From Methylococcaceae bacterium NSM2-1 (lineage in GTDB: Bacteria; Pseudomonadota; Gammaproteobacteria; Methylococcales; Methylomonadaceae): a stretch of DNA of 14,499 nt. Where the stretch lies: the NCBI GenBank assembly GCA_002256705.1, contig NQJI01000009.1, positions 1 to 14,499 of the forward strand, given 5' to 3'. How positions within the stretch are numbered: position 1 is the stretch's first letter; each line of letters begins with the position of its first letter. Made by a program: the position numbers and the translations under genes. The notes under the pieces were generated by a model. That model was not told the DNA's origin, made no database searches, and saw only the letters and a list, made by a program, of their open reading frames with translations. Shown here piece by piece: positions 1 to 6,444 of this stretch.

Positions 1-39
1 ATTAAACCATTTGACGGTGCCAGTAGTGATTGTAGACAT
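1..39 (-). CDS. Cold-shock protein (CspA family), first 13 codons only
   Basis: Reading from 39 down to 1, the frame gives MSTITTGTVKWFN and then leaves the window. TGTVKWFN is the hallmark start of CspA-type cold-shock domains (beta-strand 1, just before the RNP1 motif), so the family call is good although only about a fifth of a ~68-residue protein is visible. The start ATG (37-39) is preceded by an AAAGGA ribosome binding site about 7 nt upstream. Upstream lie a long leader and a perfect promoter, both described separately and both typical of cspA genes. These proteins bind single-stranded RNA and DNA and melt RNA structure, in cold shock or in normal growth depending on the paralogue. Which paralogue this is cannot be told from 13 residues. 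Confidence 0.85.
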   Translation of the reverse strand, partial: MSTITTGTVKWFN

Positions 40-186
40 GATGAGTCCTTTAATAAATATTAAGTATAAAGCCTTTAAGGCGGGTAAAGCTGGGAAATTT
101 AGAAATTACTTAATGAAACAAGGACGAGCTACTACTAGGAGAAACATCGAAAAGGTAAACAGAGGGTAAGTCAGATTTTCAAGCTA
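40..186 (-). promoter_or_regulatory. cspA-type 5' leader (probable RNA thermosensor)
   Basis: About 147 nt separate the predicted transcription start (near 186) from the csp start codon. Escherichia coli cspA has a leader of about 159 nt. Just upstream of the ribosome binding site is a small hairpin, GCCTTAAAGGC (81 down to 71), followed by a TTAATATTTATTAAAGGA stretch. This closely parallels the GCCGAAAGGC...TTAATTATTAAAGG arrangement before E. coli cspA. A weak cold-box-like TGACTTAC lies at 173-166. In E. coli this leader refolds with temperature and controls translation; the same role here is inferred. Confidence 0.6.
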
Positions 187-192
187 GAGTGC

Positions 193-220
193 ATTATAAA
201 TATTATCTTATGAATGTCAA
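193..220 (-). promoter_or_regulatory. Perfect-consensus sigma-70 promoter of the csp gene
   Basis: On the minus strand TTGACA (220-215) and TATAAT (198-193) are separated by 16 nt. Both hexamers match the consensus exactly. The start site would fall near 186. The promoter faces the cold-shock gene and nothing else, so csp is likely an independent, strongly transcribed unit. Confidence 0.8.
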
Positions 221-422
221 TTTATATTTTCTTTTTAGAAATTGGATAATTTTCAAATAATATCATACCTATAGCCTTCAAGCTTCAAGCAAGCGCCAAT
301 TTATATCAAGTTGATGTGAAGCTGAAAAAGCCAAAGTGACTTCCGCTCCTTTTTTAATACCAATATTGCTAAAACCTGATAAACAAGCGGTAATATTGGC
401 ACGCGTAGAAACGATTTGGGTT

Positions 423-440
423 GCAAATGAATTCGCTCCT
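423..440. repeat. Short palindromic (REP-like) sequence
   Basis: GCAAATGAATTCGC (423-436) is a 6-bp hairpin with one G-T pair. It is followed by TCCTAC, which read on the other strand gives GTAGGAGCGAATTCATTTGC. A GTAGGAGCG head before a short palindrome resembles REP-like dispersed repeats of gammaproteobacteria. Only one copy is visible in the window, so the call rests on resemblance. Confidence 0.4.
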
Positions 441-445
441 ACACC

Positions 446-470
446 GTAGAGACGCGATTTATCGCCTCTC
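446..470. repeat. GTAGAGAC-type imperfect palindrome, copy 1
   Basis: GAGACGCGAT (449-458) pairs with ATCGCCTCTC (461-470) across a 2-nt loop, giving ten pairs with one mismatch, preceded by GTA. The right half overlaps the 3' end of the alpha/beta hydrolase gene and supplies its last codons and its TAA stop (459-461 on the minus strand). A second element with the same GTAGAGAC head lies at 4989-5017. In RNA the hairpin could stop exonucleases or act as a weak terminator, but no T tract follows. Confidence 0.6.
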
Positions 471-1229
471 CATGACCCAATCTTTGAGCTGTAATGCCAC
501 CCATGCGCCATCATCCAGCGTAAGGTCGTGGCCTCCCCATGAGTGGCTACGAAGTTCTAAATTCCATTTTTTGTGTATTGTTTCTGAACAAGTTGGTGCG
601 ACCAGCCTGTCGCCTTTGCCGTTAATTAATAAAACAGGCTGTCCGGGTTTTATGTCGCCTGGACGATAGCTTGCAGCTGCTATAATCTGCCGGAAGCTGT
701 TTTTAAGACTAATCGGGCGTTTATTTTGTATGTTCTCCCATGCGTGGCCCATCTGCTCGTCCTGATATCGGCGATTGCTTACCAATTGCAAGACAGCTAA
801 TTCCCGGTTGCGTACATTACGCTTCATCACCAGCGCGGCAAATTTTCCATAACTTTGCCAGCGCAGCCGATGATAAAAAGGACTCAAATCGGCAAAACTG
901 GTATTGATCAGACTTGCGCCACAAATATCATCTGGATAGCTTTGCATCCAGTCCCAGGCAACCATGGCTCCCAATGAAATAGCCAAAATCGTTACGGGTT
1001 TTTGTAGGCAGCCCTTATCGAGCGCATGACGACGGACTGAGTCGGTAATAGCCTTGATAGTGTAAGGACTGATTTCCTTGTGAAAACGTCCGGTGCCGGG
1101 CAAATCCAGCAGGGTTACATTGACATCAGGAAATGTCGCTTGCAATTGCCCAATAAAATCGCCCCAGTGCGCTGATTCGCGCGCCAGACCTCTAAGCAAA
1201 AGCCAGTTTTGTCCTAGATCACTATTCAT
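459..1229 (-). CDS. Alpha/beta-fold hydrolase
   Basis: A 256-residue cytoplasmic protein with the alpha/beta-hydrolase layout. An early strand and oxyanion-loop region (NWLLLRGLARESAHW) is followed by the nucleophile elbow AISLG with Ser85, then Asp207 in NGKGDRLVAP, then His234 in WGGHDLTLDDG. The first elbow glycine is replaced by alanine, which is tolerated in the family. The frame is open further upstream, but ATG at 1229 is chosen because AGGA lies 8 nt before it, homology starts there, and it overlaps the upstream peptidase stop as ATGAATAG, an arrangement typical of translational coupling. No signal peptide is seen. The substrate cannot be deduced; esterase, lipase-like or acyl-transfer roles are all possible. 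The stop codon lies inside a palindromic repeat, so the C-terminus may have been altered by that repeat. Confidence 0.85.
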   Translation of the reverse strand: MNSDLGQNWLLLRGLARESAHWGDFIGQLQATFPDVNVTLLDLPGTGRFHKEISPYTIKAITDSVRRHALDKGCLQKPVTILAISLGAMVAWDWMQSYPDDICGASLINTSFADLSPFYHRLRWQSYGKFAALVMKRNVRNRELAVLQLVSNRRYQDEQMGHAWENIQNKRPISLKNSFRQIIAAASYRPGDIKPGQPVLLINGKGDRLVAPTCSETIHKKWNLELRSHSWGGHDLTLDDGAWVALQLKDWVMERR

Positions 1230-2238
1230 ACCAAAAATCCTGTGCCTTTTTTGTATAACCGGCTTTTTGTTGAGGGTCCAAGTGCGCCCAATTATCTGGA
1301 TACAAAAGACTGCGGTGTAAAAAATCAAAAAGCATAAAATGCCGACGAAAAACCCGTTGCTGCCGATGCGGCAAGAGCGGATGAAATAAACCGTGGCGTG
1401 AAAAAAGATGCGTCGGGTTCTTGCGTAACCACAGCCATGAGCCCATTTCCAGCGTCAAGGGCAAAAATAAACGACCAACGCTAAATCGTTGTATAAAATC
1501 ATCGAACAGATAATCCCATAAATCACCGCTAATTACGTATTCCTGACACATCGGTTCGATTTTATAAATATGGTGTTGATAGCACCGGTCGAACAGTTCC
1601 TTTAATGCCAAGGTTTCAGCAATAAAGGCAAAGGGTGTTTTGCGTGAAGCGTAAGGAAACCATAAACGGTCTTTAATGCCAAAACCTGAGTGTAAATCCA
1701 GGGCGATCGATAACGGCGAGTTGAACAGTTGTTGATCCACTACACGACATAAAGCCAGAGCTTCCTTTTCCATGTTCAAGACATCGCCGCGATACCAGGG
1801 CAAACGAGGCGTGATGTGTTGACCACTGTAGAGCCGGATAGCGCCCACCCCTTCTACAGGTGAATTTCGCATAAGATCAACGCCATTCCCATTACAACGT
1901 GTGCCAAGATAAATGCCCACCGGATTTACGAGAGGCACAAAGACCAGTCGGGATTTCTCCAGCCGGGTTAAAAATTCCTCATCCCAATCGAGTAATTGAC
2001 TAATAGTTTCCATATAAGACAGAATTACTTCCGAGCCGATTTTTTCAAGTCCGTGGACGCCGCCAAAAAAGGCCATTACGGGAACATCCGGCTGTGTTGA
2101 ACCCAAGGTAATGCAATGGATAGGAAATTCGTGGTCTTTATATTGGATTTGCTCTATAACCTGAGTGCGGGCATTGCTGCCGAATCGCTCAATGATACGT
2201 TCAAGTTGTTCCAGTTCCGGGAATTTAAAACCAGTCAT
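1222..2238 (-). CDS. M14-type zinc carboxypeptidase-like metallopeptidase
   Basis: A 338-residue protein with the zinc-carboxypeptidase (M14 / succinylglutamate desuccinylase-like) signature. The zinc ligands His62 and Glu65 are in GGVHGLEKIGSE, followed by NPVG (105-108). TRCNGNGVDLMRN (113-125) is the equivalent of the substrate-binding NP...GVDLNRN segment. The third zinc ligand is His183 in ALDLHSGFG, and the likely catalytic Glu264 is in LTLEMGSW. All expected catalytic residues are present, so it is probably active. No signal peptide is visible, which suggests a cytoplasmic amidase or peptidase acting on a small molecule or peptide. The ATG at 2238 has no clear ribosome binding site. 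It is first in a two-gene unit with the alpha/beta hydrolase, overlapping it by 8 nt, which suggests the two act on the same compound; that compound is unknown. Confidence 0.85.
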   Translation of the reverse strand: MTGFKFPELEQLERIIERFGSNARTQVIEQIQYKDHEFPIHCITLGSTQPDVPVMAFFGGVHGLEKIGSEVILSYMETISQLLDWDEEFLTRLEKSRLVFVPLVNPVGIYLGTRCNGNGVDLMRNSPVEGVGAIRLYSGQHITPRLPWYRGDVLNMEKEALALCRVVDQQLFNSPLSIALDLHSGFGIKDRLWFPYASRKTPFAFIAETLALKELFDRCYQHHIYKIEPMCQEYVISGDLWDYLFDDFIQRFSVGRLFLPLTLEMGSWLWLRKNPTHLFSRHGLFHPLLPHRQQRVFRRHFMLFDFLHRSLLYPDNWAHLDPQQKAGYTKKAQDFWYE

Positions 2239-2590
2239 AAATTATGAATCAGATGTTATAGGTCTTGAAAAACAACTTTCCTGTTTCACGTGCTGGTATC
2301 AGAGAGTGCAATGGCATTATGATTTATAGGTGCGCATAATCAGTAGCTTAAGTGCAAATTTGTCGAACCCGCACAGGTCTGTATTGTACTTTCAACAAAT
2401 CAATGGGTCACAAAGTAAAGTGCGATTGTCCAGCGCTGGCATGAGAAACAGATGATAACTCTTAAGCAACGGGTTATCCTATTACAGTCTCGTGACAGAA
2501 AGATGAAATCCAGCGGACTAAATTCTTACAATATTCATACTGTTTGCACAGCTTAAATACCAAATCCGGACAATTTGATACAAAATAACA
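2239..2590. other. Divergent intergenic region, no riboswitch recognised
   Basis: A 352-nt spacer between the minus-strand peptidase and plus-strand cobS. It should carry promoters for both units, but no strong sigma-70 match was found. A hairpin GATAAC (2453-2458)/GTTATC (2472-2477) is present. The conserved cobalamin-riboswitch boxes (GCCACTG and the AGYCAGGAGACCTGCC-like B12 box) were looked for on the plus strand and not seen. No convincing small ORF was found. Confidence 0.6.
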
Positions 2591-3337
2591 ATGCCCCAAG
2601 TAAAACGATTTCTGCTAGCCCTCAGTTTTTATACCCGTTTGCCTGGCCCACAATCACAGGACTATACGAAATTACCTCAAGCGGTTATTTATTTGCCGCT
2701 GATCGGCTGGCTGGTCGGTGGCATTACAGCCTCAAGCTTTTATCTGGCTGATTTGCTGTGGCCGCAAACAACCGCGGTTATATTGGCTTTAATCATCGGA
2801 ATTTTCCTGACTGGCGCCTTCCATGAAGACGGTTTTGCTGATGTCTGTGATGGTTTTGGTGGTGGCTGGGGCAAGCAGCGTATCCTCGAAATCATGAAAG
2901 ATTCCTATATCGGAGTTTATGGATTTCTTGGTTTATTGTTAATCTTTTTGTTGAAGATCAGCTTGCTCGGCGCTCTGTTTGCCGTCGCCGTACCATTGGT
3001 ATTATTGGCTGGACACAGTATTAGCCGGTTGCCGCCGCTGCTCCTGATGCACCATTATGATTACGCGCGTAATAATGACAGCAAGGCTGCTGGTGCAGTT
3101 TATAAACCCAATCAGCAAGAATTGGCTGTTGCTACAGCCATAGCGTTGCTGCCTCTGGCGTTGCTGCCCGCCTTGTGTGTGCTGGCTATTATCCCTGTGC
3201 TGGGTGTTAATTGGTATTTGGGACGCTATTTTTATCGCTATATCGGCGGTTATACGGGTGATTGCCTGGGTGCAAGTCAGCAAATTGCAGAAACTGTTTT
3301 TTATCTAAGCGTCAGTGCCTTATGGACATTTATCTAA
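2591..3337 (+). CDS. cobS: Adenosylcobinamide-GDP ribazoletransferase (cobalamin synthase)
   Basis: The enzyme joins adenosylcobinamide-GDP to alpha-ribazole or its 5'-phosphate, the last assembly step of the cobalamin nucleotide loop, in the inner membrane. At 248 residues it matches the usual CobS length of about 247. The sequence is very hydrophobic with several membrane helices. It carries the conserved GAFHEDGFADVCDGFGGG region (about residues 75-92), the adjoining ILEIMKDSYIGVYG, and the C-terminal GGYTGDCLGASQQ motif. The acidic residues of the first motif are thought to bind Mg2+. The start MPQVKRFLLALSFYTRLP fits the family N-terminus (F...L.FYTR.P), although no Shine-Dalgarno is visible before ATG 2591. 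It opens the six-gene cobalamin cluster, and its last 16 nt overlap the next gene. Confidence 0.95.
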   Translation: MPQVKRFLLALSFYTRLPGPQSQDYTKLPQAVIYLPLIGWLVGGITASSFYLADLLWPQTTAVILALIIGIFLTGAFHEDGFADVCDGFGGGWGKQRILEIMKDSYIGVYGFLGLLLIFLLKISLLGALFAVAVPLVLLAGHSISRLPPLLLMHHYDYARNNDSKAAGAVYKPNQQELAVATAIALLPLALLPALCVLAIIPVLGVNWYLGRYFYRYIGGYTGDCLGASQQIAETVFYLSVSALWTFI

Positions 3338-3894
3338 TTCGCCACACCAAAACCGACACGCTTAAAGGACTTTGTTATGGTCAAAGTGATGTCGCACTGG
3401 CTGAGAGTTTTCTCGAAGAAGCACATCAACTCCAGCAGAAATTGCCCGAGATTAAATCCGATAGCCTGATTTTCAGCAGTCCGTTAACACGTTGTGTAAA
3501 ATTGGCTGAAAGGCTTTCTGATAATGTGACTATCGATGCCCGTTTGTTGGAGCTGGATTTTGGCGATTGGGAAAATAGACGCTTTGATGATATTGATGTT
3601 GATGTTTTACAGCAGTGGACGGATGATTTTGTCCACGTTGCACCGCCCAACGGTGAAAGTTTTATCGGCTTATGTCAACGTGCCAGGTCTTTTTGGCAGG
3701 ATGTGGCGTATGGAATGCACCCTGCATCAGAGCAAATTTTAATAATAACTCATGCAGGCGTTATTCGTGCCCTGTTAGCCTACATTTTGAAATTGCCACC
3801 CGCTAATGCTTTTCAATTTCGGGTAGATGTGGGTTCTGTACATAAACTTCAGCATGTTGATAATTACACTTACATAAACTACATCAATCTTTAA
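3322..3894 (+). CDS. cobC: Alpha-ribazole phosphatase (histidine phosphatase family)
   Basis: A 190-residue member of the phosphoglycerate mutase/histidine phosphatase superfamily. It carries the catalytic RHT motif at Arg7-His8 (MDIYLIRHTKT), Arg57 in FSSPLTRC, the LLELDFGDWE segment with acid residue Glu77, and the second histidine His144 in ITHAGVIRA. In cobalamin synthesis CobC removes the 5'-phosphate from alpha-ribazole phosphate or adenosylcobalamin phosphate. The frame is open from 3262, but ATG 3322 is chosen because MDIYLIRHTKT is the normal N-terminus of the family and the extra residues would only duplicate cobS coding sequence. It overlaps cobS by 16 nt. Its TAA stop is directly followed by the ATG of the next gene, so tight co-translation is expected. 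Paralogous phosphatases exist; the assignment rests on the context as well as the motifs. Confidence 0.92.
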   Translation: MDIYLIRHTKTDTLKGLCYGQSDVALAESFLEEAHQLQQKLPEIKSDSLIFSSPLTRCVKLAERLSDNVTIDARLLELDFGDWENRRFDDIDVDVLQQWTDDFVHVAPPNGESFIGLCQRARSFWQDVAYGMHPASEQILIITHAGVIRALLAYILKLPPANAFQFRVDVGSVHKLQHVDNYTYINYINL

Positions 3895-4962
3895 ATGAAA
3901 CACGGCGGTAATATTTATCAGTTCGCAGAGCTCATCGGCTGCCAGCCTGAACAGGTGCTGGATTTTTCAGCTAACATCAATCCCGAGCAAGCGGTTGATT
4001 TGAGCTGTTTGCAAAACATCCACCCCGGGCCCTATGCAGACCCTGATTACAGCTTATTAAAACAGGCGATTAGACGCCGCTATGGGCATCCGGCTAACGC
4101 AGATATTGAAGTATTTAACGGTGCCAGTGCTGCTATCTTTGCCCTGTTGCGCGGTTTGCAGCCGAAAGATCTGGTCTTATATACGCCTTTGTATGGCGAG
4201 TACGCGCATATTGCCGGAGAGCTGGGTTGTAAGCTGCATAACATCAATCGGTTCAGCCAGCCAATGATGGATATACCCAAATACAGCACAGTTATTTTCG
4301 TTAACCCATCCACACCGGACGGACAGCTTTATGACATGCAAGAACTATTGACAGTGTGGCAAGCGGCAAACTGTAATATCATTGTCGATGAATCATTTCT
4401 GGATTTTTGCGTCGCAGCTTCGGTAGCAGGGTTCATAGCGAACTACGATAAACTTTATATCATCAAATCATTAAGTAAGTTTTATGGTTGTGCCGGTATC
4501 CGTATCGGCTTCATTATAGCGGCAGCGCAAGCAATAAAGGAGCTAAAACGTTACGAGCCAGCGTGGAAATTATCCAGTCTTGATATGATATACATACAGC
4601 AAGCCTTAGCAAATACCGCTTTTGTTGAACAGACCCGGCAGCAGACAAAGTACCTGCGTAATTTACTGCAGCTAGCCTTGCAGTCTTCCGGTTTGTTTGA
4701 GCAGATTTATTCAGGGCAGGCTAATTTCCTTTTAGCAAAATTAGCAAATAATGGTGATGGCTATCAGTTGCAGACGCTTTTGGAATCGTCGCGCATTTTA
4801 ATCCGGGTTTGTGATAATTTTGAGGGACTGGATAAACGCCATGTGCGTTTTGCTGTAAAAGATGCAGGGGCTATCAGTCGACTTGCTGACTGTTTAAAGG
4901 CACTACCATTAAATCTTGATTGTGGGACCGAGCACAGCGGCCCAGTGGGTGAGTTAATTTGA
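3895..4962 (+). CDS. cobD: PLP-dependent threonine-phosphate decarboxylase
   Basis: A 355-residue fold-type I PLP enzyme of the histidinol-phosphate aminotransferase-like group. In the cobalamin pathway it decarboxylates L-threonine O-3-phosphate to (R)-1-amino-2-propanol O-2-phosphate, which CbiB links to cobyric acid. Visible features are the HGGN N-terminus (3-6) and DFSANINP (23-30), both typical of CobD, then NPSTPDG (137-143), IIVDESFLDF with the PLP-contacting Asp165, SLSKFYG with the Schiff-base Lys195, GIRIGF (201-206), and RHVRFAVK near the C-terminus for substrate carboxylate binding. The length matches Salmonella CobD (about 364). It starts immediately after the cobC stop and is followed by 79 nt holding a palindromic repeat. 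In Pseudomonas nomenclature the equivalent gene is cobC, which can confuse database names. Confidence 0.9.
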   Translation: MKHGGNIYQFAELIGCQPEQVLDFSANINPEQAVDLSCLQNIHPGPYADPDYSLLKQAIRRRYGHPANADIEVFNGASAAIFALLRGLQPKDLVLYTPLYGEYAHIAGELGCKLHNINRFSQPMMDIPKYSTVIFVNPSTPDGQLYDMQELLTVWQAANCNIIVDESFLDFCVAASVAGFIANYDKLYIIKSLSKFYGCAGIRIGFIIAAAQAIKELKRYEPAWKLSSLDMIYIQQALANTAFVEQTRQQTKYLRNLLQLALQSSGLFEQIYSGQANFLLAKLANNGDGYQLQTLLESSRILIRVCDNFEGLDKRHVRFAVKDAGAISRLADCLKALPLNLDCGTEHSGPVGELI

Positions 4963-4988
4963 CCCATGCAAACTGCGATACTATTGCC

Positions 4989-5017
4989 GTAGAGACCTTG
5001 CAATACAACGTCTTTAT
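4989..5017. repeat. GTAGAGAC-type imperfect palindrome, copy 2
   Basis: GTAGAGACCTTG (4989-5000) pairs with CAACGTCTTTAT (5006-5017) across a 5-nt loop. There are twelve positions, one mismatch and two G-T pairs. It shares the GTAGAGAC head with the element at 446-470 but has a different core (CTTG...CAA against GCGAT...ATCG). It fills most of the only sizeable gap inside the cobalamin cluster, between cobD and cbiP, where a hairpin in the mRNA could affect processing or expression of the downstream genes. Confidence 0.55.
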
Positions 5018-5041
5018 TTAACGTTTATAAAGTGATTAACT

Positions 5042-6442
5042 ATGAAACCATTAGCTATTTTGGGTACCGGTTCAGATGCGGGTAAAACTAGCCTGGTCAT
5101 GGCCTTGTGCCGAATTTTTGCCGACCAGGGTATAAAGGTCGCGCCATTTAAGGCGCAAAATGTTTCCAATAACTCAGCGGTTACCAAAGAAGGCCGTGAA
5201 ATTTCCAGGGCACAATGTTTACAGGCAGAAGCAGCAAGGGTAGAGCCCAGTTATTTGTTTAATCCAGTGTTGCTTAAATCGCATGGTAATGGTTCGGTTC
5301 AAGTAATAGTAAATGGACTGGTTCATAAAAAACAAACCATAGTGGCTTATTATGATGAAATTGATCATTTAAAACTGCAGGTACAACAGGCATTCTCTCG
5401 TTTGCAGCAAGATTACGATCTGGTAATTGCTGAAGGTGCGGGTTCGCCCGTCGAATTAAATCTGTTAGATAAAGACTTGTCGAATACCTTTGTCGCGAAT
5501 ACCTTCAACACTAAAAATATTTTAGTAGCAGATATAGAACGGGGAGGGGTGTTTGCGTCAATTTACGGCACAATGGCATTGATGGATCCGGTTATGCGTA
5601 GCAATCTGTCAGGTGTGGTAATCAATAAGTTTCGCGGTGACCGGCGTTTTTTTGATGAGGGCGAAAAGATTATCAGGGATCGATTCGGCGTGCCGGTTTT
5701 AGGTGTACTGCCTTTTCAGCCCTTGAATATCGATATGGAAGATTCCCAGTCTCTGAGGAATTATCAACAGCGCCTGGATGATGTAAAAATCCGTGTTGCG
5801 GTTATCGCCTATCCAGGCCTAAGCAATTACAATGATCTCGACGTCCTGATGGCTGATCCTGAGCTTTATGTTGAATTGATCCATGCCTATCGTTCGCTGA
5901 ATACTTTTGATATCGTGTTGTTACCCGGAAGCAAAACCGTAATCCGTGATTTGCAATGGCTAAAACAGCAGGGTTTGTTTAACGAACTCCAGCAATCTAA
6001 CAAGCCTGTTTTCGGGCTCTGTGGCGGCTATCAAATGCTCTGCCAAAGTGTACACGATCCCGATGCGCTGGAACATGATAGTGCCAGTATTGAAACGGGA
6101 CTGGGTTTTATTGATGATATTGTCCTCTATCAAAGCCCTAAAATACTCCAGAGCGGCTATTATCAACTGTTTTCATACACTGCAATAAAAGGCTATGAAA
6201 TTCATAGCGGACGCATGGACAAGTATCCTTTGTTTTGTCAAAACGGACGTTTTACGGGGACGCATGTACATGGGGTTTTTGACGATGATGCTTTCCGTAG
6301 CGATTATTTTAAGGCCATTAATCCCCAATATCATGGTTTTTACTATGCACACTATCGTGAAGCGCAAATACAGGGCTTTACCGATATGGTGGAGGAAAAT
6401 CTGGATACTGCCGCTATTTTGCAAGCTCTTCAGACAGGTTGA
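5042..6442 (+). CDS. cbiP: Cobyric acid synthase (glutamine-hydrolysing)
   Basis: A 466-residue enzyme that performs four ATP- and glutamine-dependent amidations, converting (adenosyl)cobyrinic acid a,c-diamide to (adenosyl)cobyric acid. The N-terminal dethiobiotin-synthetase-like ATPase domain shows the GTGSDAGKTSLV P-loop (8-19), PFKAQNVSNNS (35-45), AEGAGSPVELNL (130-141) and ADIERGGVFAS (163-173). The C-terminal class I glutamine amidotransferase domain (from about 250) has LLPGSK (293-298), the nucleophile Cys327 in GLCGGYQML, and the histidine motif GTHVHG with His410. Length and motifs are normal (typical members are 470-500 residues). This gene is called cobQ in Pseudomonas nomenclature. 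It acts just before CbiB, its downstream neighbour. The Shine-Dalgarno before ATG 5042 is weak. Confidence 0.95.
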   Translation: MKPLAILGTGSDAGKTSLVMALCRIFADQGIKVAPFKAQNVSNNSAVTKEGREISRAQCLQAEAARVEPSYLFNPVLLKSHGNGSVQVIVNGLVHKKQTIVAYYDEIDHLKLQVQQAFSRLQQDYDLVIAEGAGSPVELNLLDKDLSNTFVANTFNTKNILVADIERGGVFASIYGTMALMDPVMRSNLSGVVINKFRGDRRFFDEGEKIIRDRFGVPVLGVLPFQPLNIDMEDSQSLRNYQQRLDDVKIRVAVIAYPGLSNYNDLDVLMADPELYVELIHAYRSLNTFDIVLLPGSKTVIRDLQWLKQQGLFNELQQSNKPVFGLCGGYQMLCQSVHDPDALEHDSASIETGLGFIDDIVLYQSPKILQSGYYQLFSYTAIKGYEIHSGRMDKYPLFCQNGRFTGTHVHGVFDDDAFRSDYFKAINPQYHGFYYAHYREAQIQGFTDMVEENLDTAAILQALQTG

Positions 6443-6444
6443 TA

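Noticed and set aside
2..169. A 55-codon plus-strand frame open to the left edge, ending in TAA at 167-169, looking like the C-terminus of a lysine-rich protein
   Set aside because: It runs antisense to the csp start codon, leader hairpin and ribosome binding site, all of which have clear independent support. The peptide matches no family I know.
360..399. Inverted repeat CCAATATT/AATATTGG with a 24-nt loop
   Set aside because: The stem is AT-rich, the loop long and no T tract follows, so it is not supported as a terminator or operator.
278..514. A 78-codon minus-strand frame between csp and the hydrolase gene
   Set aside because: It starts inside the hydrolase gene in another frame, reads through both palindromic repeats, has no ribosome binding site at its start and no recognisable motif.
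2239..2590. Cobalamin riboswitch upstream of cobS
   Set aside because: It was expected from context, but the conserved boxes are not visible; a covariance search would settle it.
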